Made by a program: the position numbers and the translations under genes. From NCBI GenBank assembly GCA_036244855.1, contig BQKZ01004103.1, positions 1 to 12,564 of the forward strand: a DNA stretch of 12,564 nt. Reading direction: 5' to 3'. Positions 1 to 7,550 of this stretch are shown piece by piece (the stretch's first letter is position 1; every line of letters begins with the position of its first letter). This DNA comes from Temnopleurus reevesii (taxonomy: Eukaryota; Echinodermata; Echinoidea; Temnopleuroida; Temnopleuridae). A model generated the notes under the pieces. The model did no database searches and was not told where the DNA came from. It worked only from the letters and a program-made list of their open reading frames with translations.

Positions 1-646
1 ACCAGTAAGTTGCCATTGATCGGGAATCACACTTTCCAGACTTTTGTCTGAATGGAAAAAAAATTTGACAAAGAAAACATCTTTTATACTTTCACACAAA
101 ATGCCTAGATCCAGATGATCTTCAGACTTTTTCATGGATTCTCAATGGCATTCATGAAAGTATTAGAGCTAGGGCCATTCTTTATTTTGTGTGACAAAAT
201 TGTTTAATATCTATAATCTTATTTTGAGTTAAGAAGCAAACTGGATAATGATCTTTTGCTCCATAGTTTTTTTTAGAGTATTCAAAATGAGCTACAAAAG
301 CAGATGCTTTTCTGATTTTCAGGAATTCTTTCCTGATTCCTGATTTTCTCTTGATATTAGCAAGTTTTGGTGAGATGCTTATGTAAAAAGAAATCATAGG
401 CTAGTGGCAATATATACAGTTTTCTCACTATCTCAGGAAGTTTCAACTTATCCTGGGAGGCGTTTCACCAAGATAAGAAAGACTTTACGCACGACTTTAC
501 GTTCTTAAAGTCTTTCTTATCTTGGTGAAACACCTCCCAGAAGCCATCTCTGCAGTGTGTTGACAAATCTCAACATGGATTTGTTTAAGAATAATTTTAT
601 TATACATGTACCATCTCATTTACTTTTTGTTTCATTGTTTATTTAG
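1..646. other. Intron upstream of NEK2 exon A (partial)
   Basis: No earlier NEK2 exon is found here: nothing encodes the activation loop that should precede exon A. The stretch is A/T-rich and holds one feature of note, the foldback at 453-540. The acceptor tract TTTTTGTTTCATTGTTTATTTAG closes the intron in pieces of T-rich sequence at about 621-646. Confidence 0.8.
453..540. repeat. Foldback MITE-like hairpin, 35-bp arms
   Basis: Arms 453-487 and 506-540 are reverse complements with one mismatch (position 461), separated by an 18-nt loop. The arms contain GTTTCACCAAGATAAGAAAG and its complement. No clear target-site duplication is visible. The arm sequence recurs at 988-1015 and, inverted and shortened, at 1134-1149, so it belongs to a local repeat family. 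In NEK2 pre-mRNA it would form a strong hairpin. Confidence 0.85.
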
Positions 647-729
647 GAGCAAATGAACAGAATGTCATACAACGACAAATCAGATATCTGGTCTCTTGGT
701 TGCTTGCTGTATGAGCTTTGTTCACTCAG
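647..729 (+). CDS. NEK2: NEK2 exon A: kinase subdomains VIII-IX
   Basis: 83 nt, 27 codons plus two bases. The acceptor is TTTATTTAG before 647 and the donor is CAG|GTGAGA after 729. It encodes the Glu of the (S/A)PE motif and the subdomain IX stretch DIWSLGCLLYEL, whose Asp (residue 13 of the partial protein) stabilises the catalytic loop in kinases. The split codon AG|C gives Ser at the junction with the next exon. Confidence 0.95.
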
Positions 730-3700
730 GTGAGAATCTAGTTATTACAACTAAAAAATCTTCATTCTGTTTTTCCGATTCTAGATTTATGATAAAACTG
801 ATTTTAGTTTACAGGATGAAGTATCACATATTGACTAATTGTTACCCTCACAGGATAATGAATCACAGAATATGGAGTTATTCAAACTTTTTGGTCTAAG
901 AGTTATCCTACATATGAGTTCTCAGCATGACTTTGATCACTTACTGGATGTTTCTCTGTTGTCATACCATTTATTCTTGACCAGAGAGGTGTTTCACCAA
1001 GATAAGAAAGACTTTAAGAACAAATTTTAGATCCACTGGTACCCCTTCTTGTGTGTAGTAATTAATAATAGTACGCACATTCAGCGCAAGAAAAAATACC
1101 AGTCGATCTTAAGTCGTGCATAACTTTAAGAACGACTTGGTGAAACACCGCCCTGGGTTGTGTTTGTAGGGGTACGCATGACTCTCCACACAACAGGGGA
1201 CCTATTTTCAGGTGGTAACTCTGTGACACAGGTTATCATTGATTGCAGGAGAGGGTCACCAGTTGTGCATAACTTTACAACCAGCCTTATATGAAAGACA
1301 ACACTGAATTTTGTTTAATAAATGTATGCATGGATCTACAAGTACACATGACCGGTGACTCTTCCCAACAGTCAATACAGTGGAAACTCAGTATAACAAG
1401 GTGCTTAGGACCATCAAAAATACCATGTTATAGCAGAGCTCTTTGTATGGAGTTTCCACTGTAATGTCCCTACATGTATGTTGCTGCCTAAGCATCAAAG
1501 GAAGTGTCTCCTGTCATATATATAGAGTCATGCGTACCTCTACAAACAGCTTGATGAAAAAAACTCTGGTGAAATTTGCTTTCTTGTTTTCCTCCAGCCC
1601 TCCATTCACTGCCCCTAACCAGGCAGCTCTCGCCGTCAAGATCAATGGTGGTCACTTCCGTCGTCTACCGGTGCAATATTCCTCTGATCTCAATGAGATT
1701 GTGTCCTCCATGATCAAAGTAAAGGTATGTCAAGTCACCAATGCGTCCCTCCAAATGTTTGGATGGCCTCCACCAACCGACCCTCTTAAAAAAAGGCCCA
1801 ACCTGAATTTTTTTTTCTTTTAGAGTACTGAATAAACATGTGAAATATGACATGAAAAGATATTTTCAGGTGCACTTTGGCTTTCAATCTCCTTTAATTT
1901 TACCATAATACACAAAATTTATATAGCGCTTAATTAAAAAAAAAGTTCAAAGCGCTTTACAATATAAACTTTGACCATGAATTGTTAAAATTAGAAATTG
2001 TGTTCAAATTAAAAAAAAAAATATTTCCAACCAATCAACACTCTTTTTTTTTTTTTAATTTGAAAATTGAGCAAAGACATTGAGCAAAATTGCGTTGGAG
2101 GGCATCTAACCAATTCTTATTTCTTGGCCCCATGGAGATAAAGAATAAATATTGAATTGAAAATAACCACGAGTTGGTAGGAAAGAAGGATTTCAAATTG
2201 TTGAAAATAGTCAAGTATTATTTATGCGCCTTGCACCAGAGTAAATTTTGTGTAATTTTTTTTCAGTGACGAGTGTTAAATAAATGGAATTATTTTTATC
2301 ACATAAGCCCAAGATACCATGTGGAACCAAATTCTTTGTACTGAACATATTTTGATTTCTGATTTTCAATTGTAAATTACCATTTGTCAAATAATGTTAA
2401 CCTTTGTAGTTTACTTATAGTTTTGAGCTTTCAGTAGGAATTGTCTCTCCCTCCCCTTCCCCACCTCTCTCTACCACATTTTTGTTTTTGAAGACCTATT
2501 TTTCCACATCAGAGATTATGTTTGATGGGCTGCAAGATTTCTACTTTTATTTTTAAATGAGATCACCAAGCTGTTAATATTTTTTTTTTAAACTTTGCTG
2601 TTCATTTAACTACATGTATCTTAATGTTTCAACAGCCTTCATCAAGACCCTCGATAGATGACCTCCTCGCTAACCCAAGACTGTCTGCACCAAGCCCTAC
2701 GATCTCTTCAGAAGACAAGACCCCAAAGGAGACGGAGGTGGATCCCCTGAAGAAGGACAAAGAAGCGCTGCTTGCCAGGAAGGAGAGCCTGAAGCTCAGG
2801 GAGAGGAGTGCAGACAAGAGGGAGCAGATGCTGAATGAGAGGGAGAAAGAGTTGGACTTGAGGGAAAGGAGCTTGGCTGCGAGGGAGAGGCTGGCAGCAG
2901 ATAAAATGTCAAGGTGCGTGGGAGTTATGTGTACTCCAGGGAGTGTACATTGAAACCAATCTTAGAAAACCTTTATATCCATTCCTGCCATTGACAACAT
3001 GTGATAATGTGGATGTCAATATTTTGGAGTTAACACCACATGGTGTAATAATAGCTGATATCAGAAAACACACAAAAAAATAAAGTGTGAAACAAACTTA
3101 TATTTCTCGATCTAAATACTGACAAAAATGAACGCACATGCCTAAATGTCCGTAACTGGAAGTGGGTACCATGACTCACATGCATTGTTTGCAGTAAAAA
3201 CTGCATATGGCCATCTGCGATTCGTGGTTTCCTTTTATTGTTGGTGGCAAAAATTCAAGCTTCATCCACATGGGACAATTATTTTATAAAAATTCAGTAC
3301 GAGGTCCATGCGAACTATAACAATTACCTTTTTATTTCAGAAATCATGCAATATCAGGATGAAAACAGAAAATAAGAAAGAATAACTAAAATAGGTTTGA
3401 CCAGCAAATTGTCTTTCCTATCAAGTAAATTGGTTGTATCTGACCTTTTGATGGCAGGGTTCCTCTGTATTTATTTTCTTTCTCTATTCTTTTTCACATT
3501 TACAAAAAAACAGGGCAGAAGCATTGCTTGAGCAGCATCAGCAGCAGATCACAAAGACTACAACCAGAGTGACTGAACTTCGAAGGCAAAAAGGTAGGGT
3601 ATCACCCGAACATGACTTTCCCCCTCCTTTTCTGTGTGCTAGGTATATGATGAATGTGCCTCAGGCTAGAAAAGCGTTGACCCCACCCTCGAGGCCATCC

Positions 3701-6700
3701 AACTCATGATCAAATGACAATTGAAGATCTTAGTGAAAAAAAGAAATAAGCTGTAGAACGCTCATCTCAAGAGTGCCACAAGAGGTTCATGACAATAAAG
3801 TAATGTTTTCACAGAGATCTTCAATTCTTATAATCTTCCAATTTAATGTAGAACTTGTTTTGTGATGATTTGTGAATGTATGTTTTCATAAAGCTGAATT
3901 TCCAGTGTGCTACTTGCAGTTAATGCACATTCTCATTGCGGATAAGAATAATGATTTACTACTTTCTGTAAGAATATTTTGTTTTAATTTTTCCCAACCG
4001 AAGGAATTTTGCCATGGTATAGCTCATTTCACTCTTCTAGAATATTAAATCTCCTTGTTCAATCATCATGTGGATTCCCCATTAAATAGTAGCGCAAGAA
4101 TACCAGTCTTGTGAAACCCTTTGAGTTTGAGTTGTTTAAGATAGATATTTGGAAGTGGAACATGTCAATTTATTGTGGTAAATATCCAAGTATGAGTTTC
4201 CTCTGCTGATTTTGACATTTGTTTTTTGAAATATTTCCTATAGGACTACCATAATTATGTGCATATGTGCTAAATTCAGTTCGTTCAGTGATCATGATAA
4301 CATTTTTTTTTTAAGTGAAAACATTCAGCTTGAAAAATATGCTTGCAACAAAAATGTCATAAAACCAAGATTTGCAAAATACTCTATAGTCATTAAACAT
4401 TTATTTTGTAATCGTACATTAATGGATTAAGTTACACTCGTACGTCTACCTCAAATGATTATGTGTTCATTTATATTTGTGGTGCAATATAAAATGAAAA
4501 TGCAATAACCTTATATATACATTTATAGTCTCAAAGAAGTATTAGTGGAGTTCCACTTATGACACAAAATTGTACAAGAATATAGATATTGCAATTTGAA
4601 TAAGAAGCTTGTCCTGGTTTTGTCAATAGTGTTTATTTATTTTAAAGTTATGAAAGTAAATTATGGTACAGTCAAACCTCATTATAAAGAGCACTGATAT
4701 AACAAGCTCTCGTTATAACAAGGTAATTTTCCTGGTCCCATCTCTTTGTACAGTCAAACCTCGTTATAAAGAGCACTGATATAACAAGCTCTCGTTATAA
4801 CAAGGTAATTTTCCTGGTCCCATCTCTTTGTATTTTATTGTATTTTGACCCTGATATAACAAGGTTTCAATATAAAGAGGTAATTCCTCTGGTCCCAACG
4901 ACCTCGTTATAACGAGGTTAGACTGTACCTGCAAAGTAAAATCTGTATTTTTGCCCTTTCAATTTGAGAAAGGGTTGTGGATGCCAGATATTGTTTGGAA
5001 TCCACCGAAGCCATCATGCACCAAATGTCTCCTTTTGCATCCTTTCACATCTGCTTGTACGTAAATTGACTCGTCAGTGTTTTGGTGTAATCACAGATGA
5101 ATGGCTTAGAGTATTGATCATTAAAGGGATAGTTCATTCCAGTATTTATTATAGCAGATTTTTTAGTCCCATCTTCCTGAGAACTTTGCTTTTTATTTCA
5201 TCAAAACCCATCAACTAATAGTCAAATTATACCCTTTTTTGTAACCAGCTCCTGCCCACCGCCATTTGCAATTCCGATCAATGGGCAGAAAACGATCGCT
5301 CCAAAATAACCGATAATATTGTTTAAGTGACGTAGCTTGCGAGCAGGCTATCACGTGGCCACATGCCCTGGTACGTCACAGATCCGGCGAGGAATTTCAA
5401 TATGGCGATTTGCATTGGAAGACATCGTTGCCCTGAGCCAACAAATTGATTTCAGATTTACAACTCGCACCCTGACATTTTTTCGGGAATAGTCATGTTT
5501 ATTCATTAAGAAATATCATCCAAGTTCTAATGGAGGCAAGAAAATTCTGGGGTGAACTGTCCCTTTAATGCAAGTTGAACCTTTTTTTTGGGGGGGGGGA
5601 GAGGGGATCAGTGCAATGCATTATGTTATTGCTGGGTTTCAAATTGTTCACTGTCATCCAATCATGTTGTCACCCATTATCAAATGAGAGAAAAGAATAT
5701 AGAATTGGAAAATGGCTGATTACATGCATGTTTCTTGCGTCTCAATCACACCTTGAAAAATATATTAAGTTGTGTATGTATTTGTATGTGTTTGTTTATG
5801 TTTCTCATATTTCAGTTTATATTTCAATGTTCTTGCAAATAAAATAAATGGCATTCAATGAGTATGATTTAACTAATTAGCCCTTTTCCAGTGTTTTCTG
5901 TATGCCTGCATGAAAAGTTATGTCTTTTATTATTTCTAAATTTTCAATCTGAATATCAGAAAAGTCATATGGATTAAGAAAATGAACTTCTTTGCTAGAA
6001 TCTTGTTACATCAGGGCTAAATTGTTAGAATATTCCCAAACTTAGCATCGATTTCATTGGAGACAATGCCATTCAATTCCGTCAATTTTTAACATTTTCA
6101 TTGTTTCACCAAATTGGGAGTCAAACAGTTTCACAGCCCTCAGATGAGAGGGATATGAAACTTTCTAAATCCCAATATGGATGAGATTTTTTTAACCATT
6201 TTATACATTTTTTTCTCACCAAATTGGGAGTTTCATAGCCCTCAGATAAAAAAATTAAGAAACCACTTTGCCAAATTAAAAACCAAACTTTGTTAATTTT
6301 ATGATCAAGAATTATGGAAATTTGTGTTCTATTGTATTACAAATGAGATAAAAATTAGTTGGAGTCTTTCTTTAAATGATCATTCATGCAACATTTGACA
6401 TTTGGCTATTCACTGTATTGCACAGAAATGGAAGAATGTTAAATATCTGATGTAAAAAATACTTGCTTTAAACTGTGATACTAAAAATGCAATAGTGGAG
6501 CAGAATTATTCAATAACAAATTAAATACAATTTCTTCACTTTTCATCCATTTTGTATTTCCACAGAGTATCTTGATGATAAACACCCAGCCACCTTGAAG
6601 GCCAAAAAGCATGTCCACTTCATGCCAGGGAAGGAGAATAACCCAACATCACATGAGAACCAAGAATCAGGGCAGCCAACTGGTGATGGAAAGATAGCCA

Positions 6701-6804
6701 ATTTGAAGCAGCGTCTGCACCAGGCCAAGCTGAGAGGAATTGCACTGCGACAGGCAGAGATGACGTCAAAACTGAAAAGCAAGCATCTGCTTGGTCTCAG
6801 ATAA
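647..6804 (+). CDS. NEK2: NEK2-type mitotic serine/threonine kinase, C-terminal five exons (5' partial)
   Basis: Coding segments are 647-729, 1598-1724, 2636-2913, 3514-3593 and 6566-6804, all on the + strand. Each is bounded by AG/GT, and the phases add up to one open frame of 268 codons plus TAA. The translation follows vertebrate NEK2 closely: it begins EQMNRMSYNDKSDIWSLGCL, right after the activation-loop SP that should end the previous, unseen exon. Residues 1-80 or so complete the kinase C-lobe. About 95-189 are a highly charged Arg/Glu/Lys/Leu coiled coil, where NEK2 has its dimerising leucine zipper. KHVHF (204-208) fits a PP1-docking motif, KEN (212-214) is an APC/C degron, and the chain ends LLGLR. 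In the family, NEK2 acts at centrosomes to phosphorylate linker proteins and trigger centrosome separation. The N-lobe, catalytic loop and DFG lie outside the window. No frameshift or stop is seen, so the gene looks functional. Other NEK family members lack this combination of zipper, PP1 motif and KEN box. Confidence 0.95.
981..1156. repeat. Second element of the GTTTCACCAAG foldback family
   Basis: The left end (981-1001) and the complement of the right end (1136-1156) match at 19 of 21 positions, sharing GGTGTTTCACCAAG. The left arm continues ATAAGAAAGACTTTAAGAAC exactly as in the 453-540 hairpin. The right arm instead has AAGTCGTGCATAACTTTAAG followed by ACGACTT, itself a small foldback. 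It looks like a longer or recombined member of the same family. Confidence 0.75.
1161..1548. repeat. Inverted repeat pair enclosing a nested MITE
   Basis: 1161-1185 and 1524-1548 are 25-nt reverse complements with one mismatch, both carrying the core GGTACGCATGACTCT on one strand or the other. They span 388 bp and probably mark the ends of an older non-autonomous transposon. No clear target-site duplication was found. The interior contains the 84-bp MITE at 1378-1461 and a stretch near 1262-1280 (GTTGTGCATAACTTTACAAC) that resembles the core of the element at 981-1156. Confidence 0.6.
1378..1461. mobile_element. 84-bp MITE with CAGTGGAAACTC terminal repeats, TA target site
   Basis: A 12-bp perfect terminal inverted repeat, CAGTGGAAACTC at 1378-1389 and its complement at 1450-1461, is flanked on each side by TA (1376-1377, 1462-1463). 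Short TIRs starting CAG at a TA target are typical of Tc1/mariner-pogo relatives, so this is probably a pogo-like MITE. It encodes nothing. Confidence 0.75.
1598..1724 (+). CDS. NEK2: NEK2 exon B: kinase subdomain X
   Basis: 127 nt, one base plus 42 codons. The acceptor is TTTTCCTCCAG before 1598 and the donor is AAAG|GTATGT after 1724. It encodes PPFTAPNQ, then KINGGHFRRLPVQYSSDLNE, matching the NEK2 stretch that follows ELCAL in human. This exon is enclosed by transposon-rich introns but shows no damage. Confidence 0.94.
1919..1966. repeat. Imperfect inverted repeat around AGCGCTT
   Basis: TTATATAGCGCTT at the left is mirrored by AAAGCGCTTTACAATATAA at the right, around an A-rich spacer. 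Sequence of this kind (TTTATATAGCGCTT...AAGCGCTTTAC) is common as dispersed repeats in marine invertebrate DNA, from general recollection rather than a search. Confidence 0.45.
2003..2064. repeat. Perfect 19-bp A/T hairpin
   Basis: TTCAAATT followed by eleven A at 2003-2021 is exactly complementary to 2046-2064, with a 24-nt loop. It may be a small foldback or a chance pairing of an A run with a T run. The eight non-homopolymer bases also pair, which favours a real inverted duplication. Confidence 0.6.
2636..2913 (+). CDS. NEK2: NEK2 exon C: end of kinase domain and coiled coil
   Basis: 278 nt, 92 codons plus two bases. The acceptor is TTTCAACAG before 2636 and the donor is CAAG|GTGCGT after 2913. 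It starts with the RPS motif of subdomain XI (Arg is residue 74 of the partial protein), followed by IDDLLANPRL. A Ser/Pro/Thr-rich linker comes next, then a dense Arg/Glu/Lys/Leu helix with repeats such as REKELDLRERSLAARERL. That is the coiled-coil region NEK2 uses to homodimerise. Confidence 0.94.
2914..3513. other. NEK2 intron C-D
   Basis: 600 bp between donor GTGCGT and acceptor AAACAG. Read-through of the donor would stop after 13 codons (TGA at 2951-2953). No repeat structure or further exon was seen. Confidence 0.85.
3514..3593 (+). CDS. NEK2: NEK2 exon D: end of coiled coil
   Basis: 80 nt, one base, 26 codons and one base. The acceptor is AAAAAAACAG before 3514, a purine-rich and rather weak tract, with pyrimidines just upstream at 3476-3500. 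The donor is AAAAG|GTAGGG after 3593, also not an ideal consensus. It encodes AEALLEQHQQQI followed by TKTTTRVTELRRQK. Reading through the donor stays open to 3709, discussed separately as a possible short isoform. Confidence 0.92.
3594..3709 (+). other. Read-through extension of NEK2 exon D (possible short-isoform C-terminus)
   Basis: If the donor after 3593 is not used, the frame stays open for 38 codons, from the split Gly codon to TGA at 3707-3709. The tail reads GRVSPEHDFPPPF at its start and ends ALTPPSRPSNS: proline-rich, with no recognised domain. It would replace the PP1-docking motif, KEN box and terminal Leu-Arg. A poly(A) hexamer follows at 3794-3799. Vertebrate NEK2B is likewise a shorter NEK2 with a different, short C-terminus; whether this intron is used that way here is inference. 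Confidence 0.35.
3794..3799 (+). terminator. Intronic poly(A) signal candidate (short NEK2 isoform)
   Basis: AATAAA 84 nt after the read-through stop at 3709. A TG/T-rich stretch lies at about 3850-3888. The spacing would suit a short 3' UTR, but A/T-rich introns also contain such hexamers by chance. Confidence 0.35.
4669..4832. repeat. 82-bp tandem duplication of the MITE left end
   Basis: Copies 4669-4750 and 4751-4832 differ at one base (A at 4681, G at 4763). The near identity indicates a recent duplication. Each copy begins CAG directly after TA, so the second copy presents a full terminal repeat inside the element. Confidence 0.9.
4669..4925. mobile_element. TA-flanked pogo-like MITE with duplicated left end
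   Basis: It begins CAGTCAAACCTC (4669) and ends in the near-complement GAGGTTAGACTG (4925), with TA on both sides (4667-4668, 4926-4927). The inside is rich in repeats of the type CGTTATAACAAGG, so much of it can fold. The CAG..CCTCGTTATAA terminus and TA target resemble pogo/Tigger-type MITEs. The first 82 bp occur twice in tandem. Confidence 0.75.
5125..5564. mobile_element. 440-bp TTAA-flanked piggyBac-like MITE
   Basis: Terminal inverted repeats AGGGATAGTTCATTCCAG (5125-5142) and the complement of 5547-5564 agree at 15 of 18 positions, and TTAA flanks both ends (5121-5124, 5565-5568). TTAA duplication is the signature of piggyBac insertions. The inside has no transposase. It contains a patch of motifs resembling transcription factor sites: GTGACGTA (5327-5334), CACGTG (5352-5357), TACGTCAC (5372-5379) and ATTTGCAT (5408-5415). 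Confidence 0.75.
6106..6247. repeat. Short direct repeat
   Basis: TCACCAAATTGGGAG is followed by TTTCAYAGCCCTCAGAT at 6106-6145 and again at 6216-6247. The first copy has eight extra bases (TCAAACAG) between the two blocks. The starts are 110 bp apart, so it is probably an old tandem duplication within the intron. Confidence 0.7.
6566..6804 (+). CDS. NEK2: NEK2 exon E: PP1-docking motif, KEN box, terminal Leu-Arg, stop
   Basis: 239 nt, two bases, 78 codons and TAA at 6802-6804. The acceptor is TATTTCCACAG before 6566, and the split codon G|AG gives Glu. It encodes KAKKHVHFMPGKENN (PP1-docking KHVHF and KEN box close together, as in vertebrate NEK2A). A basic helix NLKQRLHQAKLRGIALRQAE follows, and the end is SKHLLGLR. 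Human NEK2A ends in GMR; the terminal dipeptide here is Leu-Arg. Confidence 0.95.
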
Positions 6805-7048
6805 CGTGAAAGAATGGCTGCTTGGACTGTTTTGGTTTTACTTTGAGTTAGAAGGCAATGTGAGATACAAGTCCATCTCACTGTGGTGCCCGAGCATGTG
6901 CATTTTACATTTTGGCCAAGACCCAGGCCTGCTTGTTTGGTCTTACAGCAAAGAATATAGCAGTTTTGTACCAACGTTTTCTTGACCTATCCCCGAAAGA
7001 GGCACAGAGCATAACAGGGTTTTGTCTTAATCATTAATGCATACAGTC

Positions 7049-7054
7049 AATAAA
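7049..7054 (+). terminator. Candidate poly(A) signal for full-length NEK2
   Basis: AATAAA 245 nt after the NEK2 stop, followed directly by TGTTGATGTGT, a plausible GU-rich downstream element. Two further AATAAA hexamers at 7190-7195 and 7277-7282 could give longer 3' UTRs. Confidence 0.55.
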
Positions 7055-7189
7055 TGTTGATGTGTCATCCCTACCAAGTATAGATGAGACCAGAATTTTG
7101 AATGGTTGGCAGATCTACATGTATTTGCCAACCATCCCAGGTTTTTATCTAATTTGCATTTGCTATGGATACAAGGTTTTTGGACCATT

Positions 7190-7195
7190 AATAAA
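7190..7195 (+). terminator. Alternative NEK2 poly(A) signal
   Basis: A second AATAAA hexamer downstream of NEK2, in A/T-rich DNA. Use cannot be judged from sequence alone. Confidence 0.25.
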
Positions 7196-7276
7196 ATGGA
7201 CTGTTCTGCCACCAATCCATTGCTCAAGTCCCTAATTCTAAATTCTAAAATTTTAACATTTTTCCATGCATGATAA

Positions 7277-7282
7277 AATAAA
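7277..7282 (+). terminator. Alternative NEK2 poly(A) signal
   Basis: A third AATAAA hexamer downstream of NEK2. It is the last close candidate before the MITE at 7424-7550. Confidence 0.2.
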
Positions 7283-7423
7283 TTTAAAGAAATCATCATG
7301 TTTGACTAAGTAGTGTACCCTTGAAAACAAAAATTGATTTAAATCTGCTTACTTCTTACTCAGTCATGGCTTCTTTTAAAATTATAGCAATGTATTTGAC
7401 AGTGTATTATAGTTATGAACCTA

Positions 7424-7550
7424 AGGGAGTGTTTCTACAAAGTTGCAATTGGTCGCAAATACAGTACAAATTAGAAGGTGCTCTTGAATAGGACACATAG
7501 GAAACAAGTGCAACTTGCAATTGATCGCGACTTTGCAGCAATACATCCCT
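7424..7550. mobile_element. 127-bp foldback MITE, TA target site
   Basis: The left arm starts AGGGAGTGTTTCTACAAAGT and the complement of the right arm starts AGGGATGTATTGCTGCAAAGT in two pieces, matching well over about 30 nt with one small indel. TA lies on each side (7422-7423, 7551-7552). It encodes nothing; a Tc1/mariner-type MITE is the likeliest class. Confidence 0.65.

Larger units (their letters stand above)
730..1597. other. NEK2 intron A-B, largely transposon-derived
   Basis: 868 bp from donor GTGAGA to acceptor CCTCCAG. About 560 bp are accounted for by the repeats at 981-1156 and 1161-1548. Open frames here (for example 839-1030) have no recognisable protein similarity and overlap the repeats. 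Confidence 0.85.
1725..2635. other. NEK2 intron B-C
   Basis: 911 bp, A/T-rich. It holds a GCGCTT-centred inverted repeat (about 1919-1966) and the A/T hairpin at 2003-2064. A pyrimidine-rich patch lies at about 2443-2475. No additional exon is supported. Confidence 0.85.
3594..6565. other. NEK2 intron D-E (largest, 2972 bp)
   Basis: It contains the possible short-isoform tail and AATAAA (3594-3799), the duplicated pogo-like MITE (4669-4925), the piggyBac-like MITE (5125-5564), a G-rich run (5590-5602) and a short direct repeat (6106-6247). The stretches 3800-4668 and 5575-6100 are plain A/T-rich DNA with nothing recognisable. Confidence 0.85.

Noticed and set aside
1..646. Preceding NEK2 exon with catalytic loop and DFG
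   Set aside because: All frames were read for activation-loop residues before exon A and none were found; the exon must lie left of the window.
1443..1823. 126-codon + strand frame
   Set aside because: Only 1598-1724 is real (NEK2 exon B). The apparent start lies in a MITE and intron, and the end is read-through past the donor.
2629..2817. 62-codon - strand frame opposite NEK2 exon C
   Set aside because: Ser/Leu-rich antisense of the Arg/Glu/Lys coiled-coil codons, a usual composition shadow.
6106..6247. CRISPR-like direct repeat
   Set aside because: Only two diverged copies, with different internal lengths, in an animal intron.
6543..6974. 143-codon - strand frame opposite NEK2 exon E
   Set aside because: Antisense shadow of a conserved exon. 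The + strand translation has clear NEK2 motifs; the - strand one shows none.
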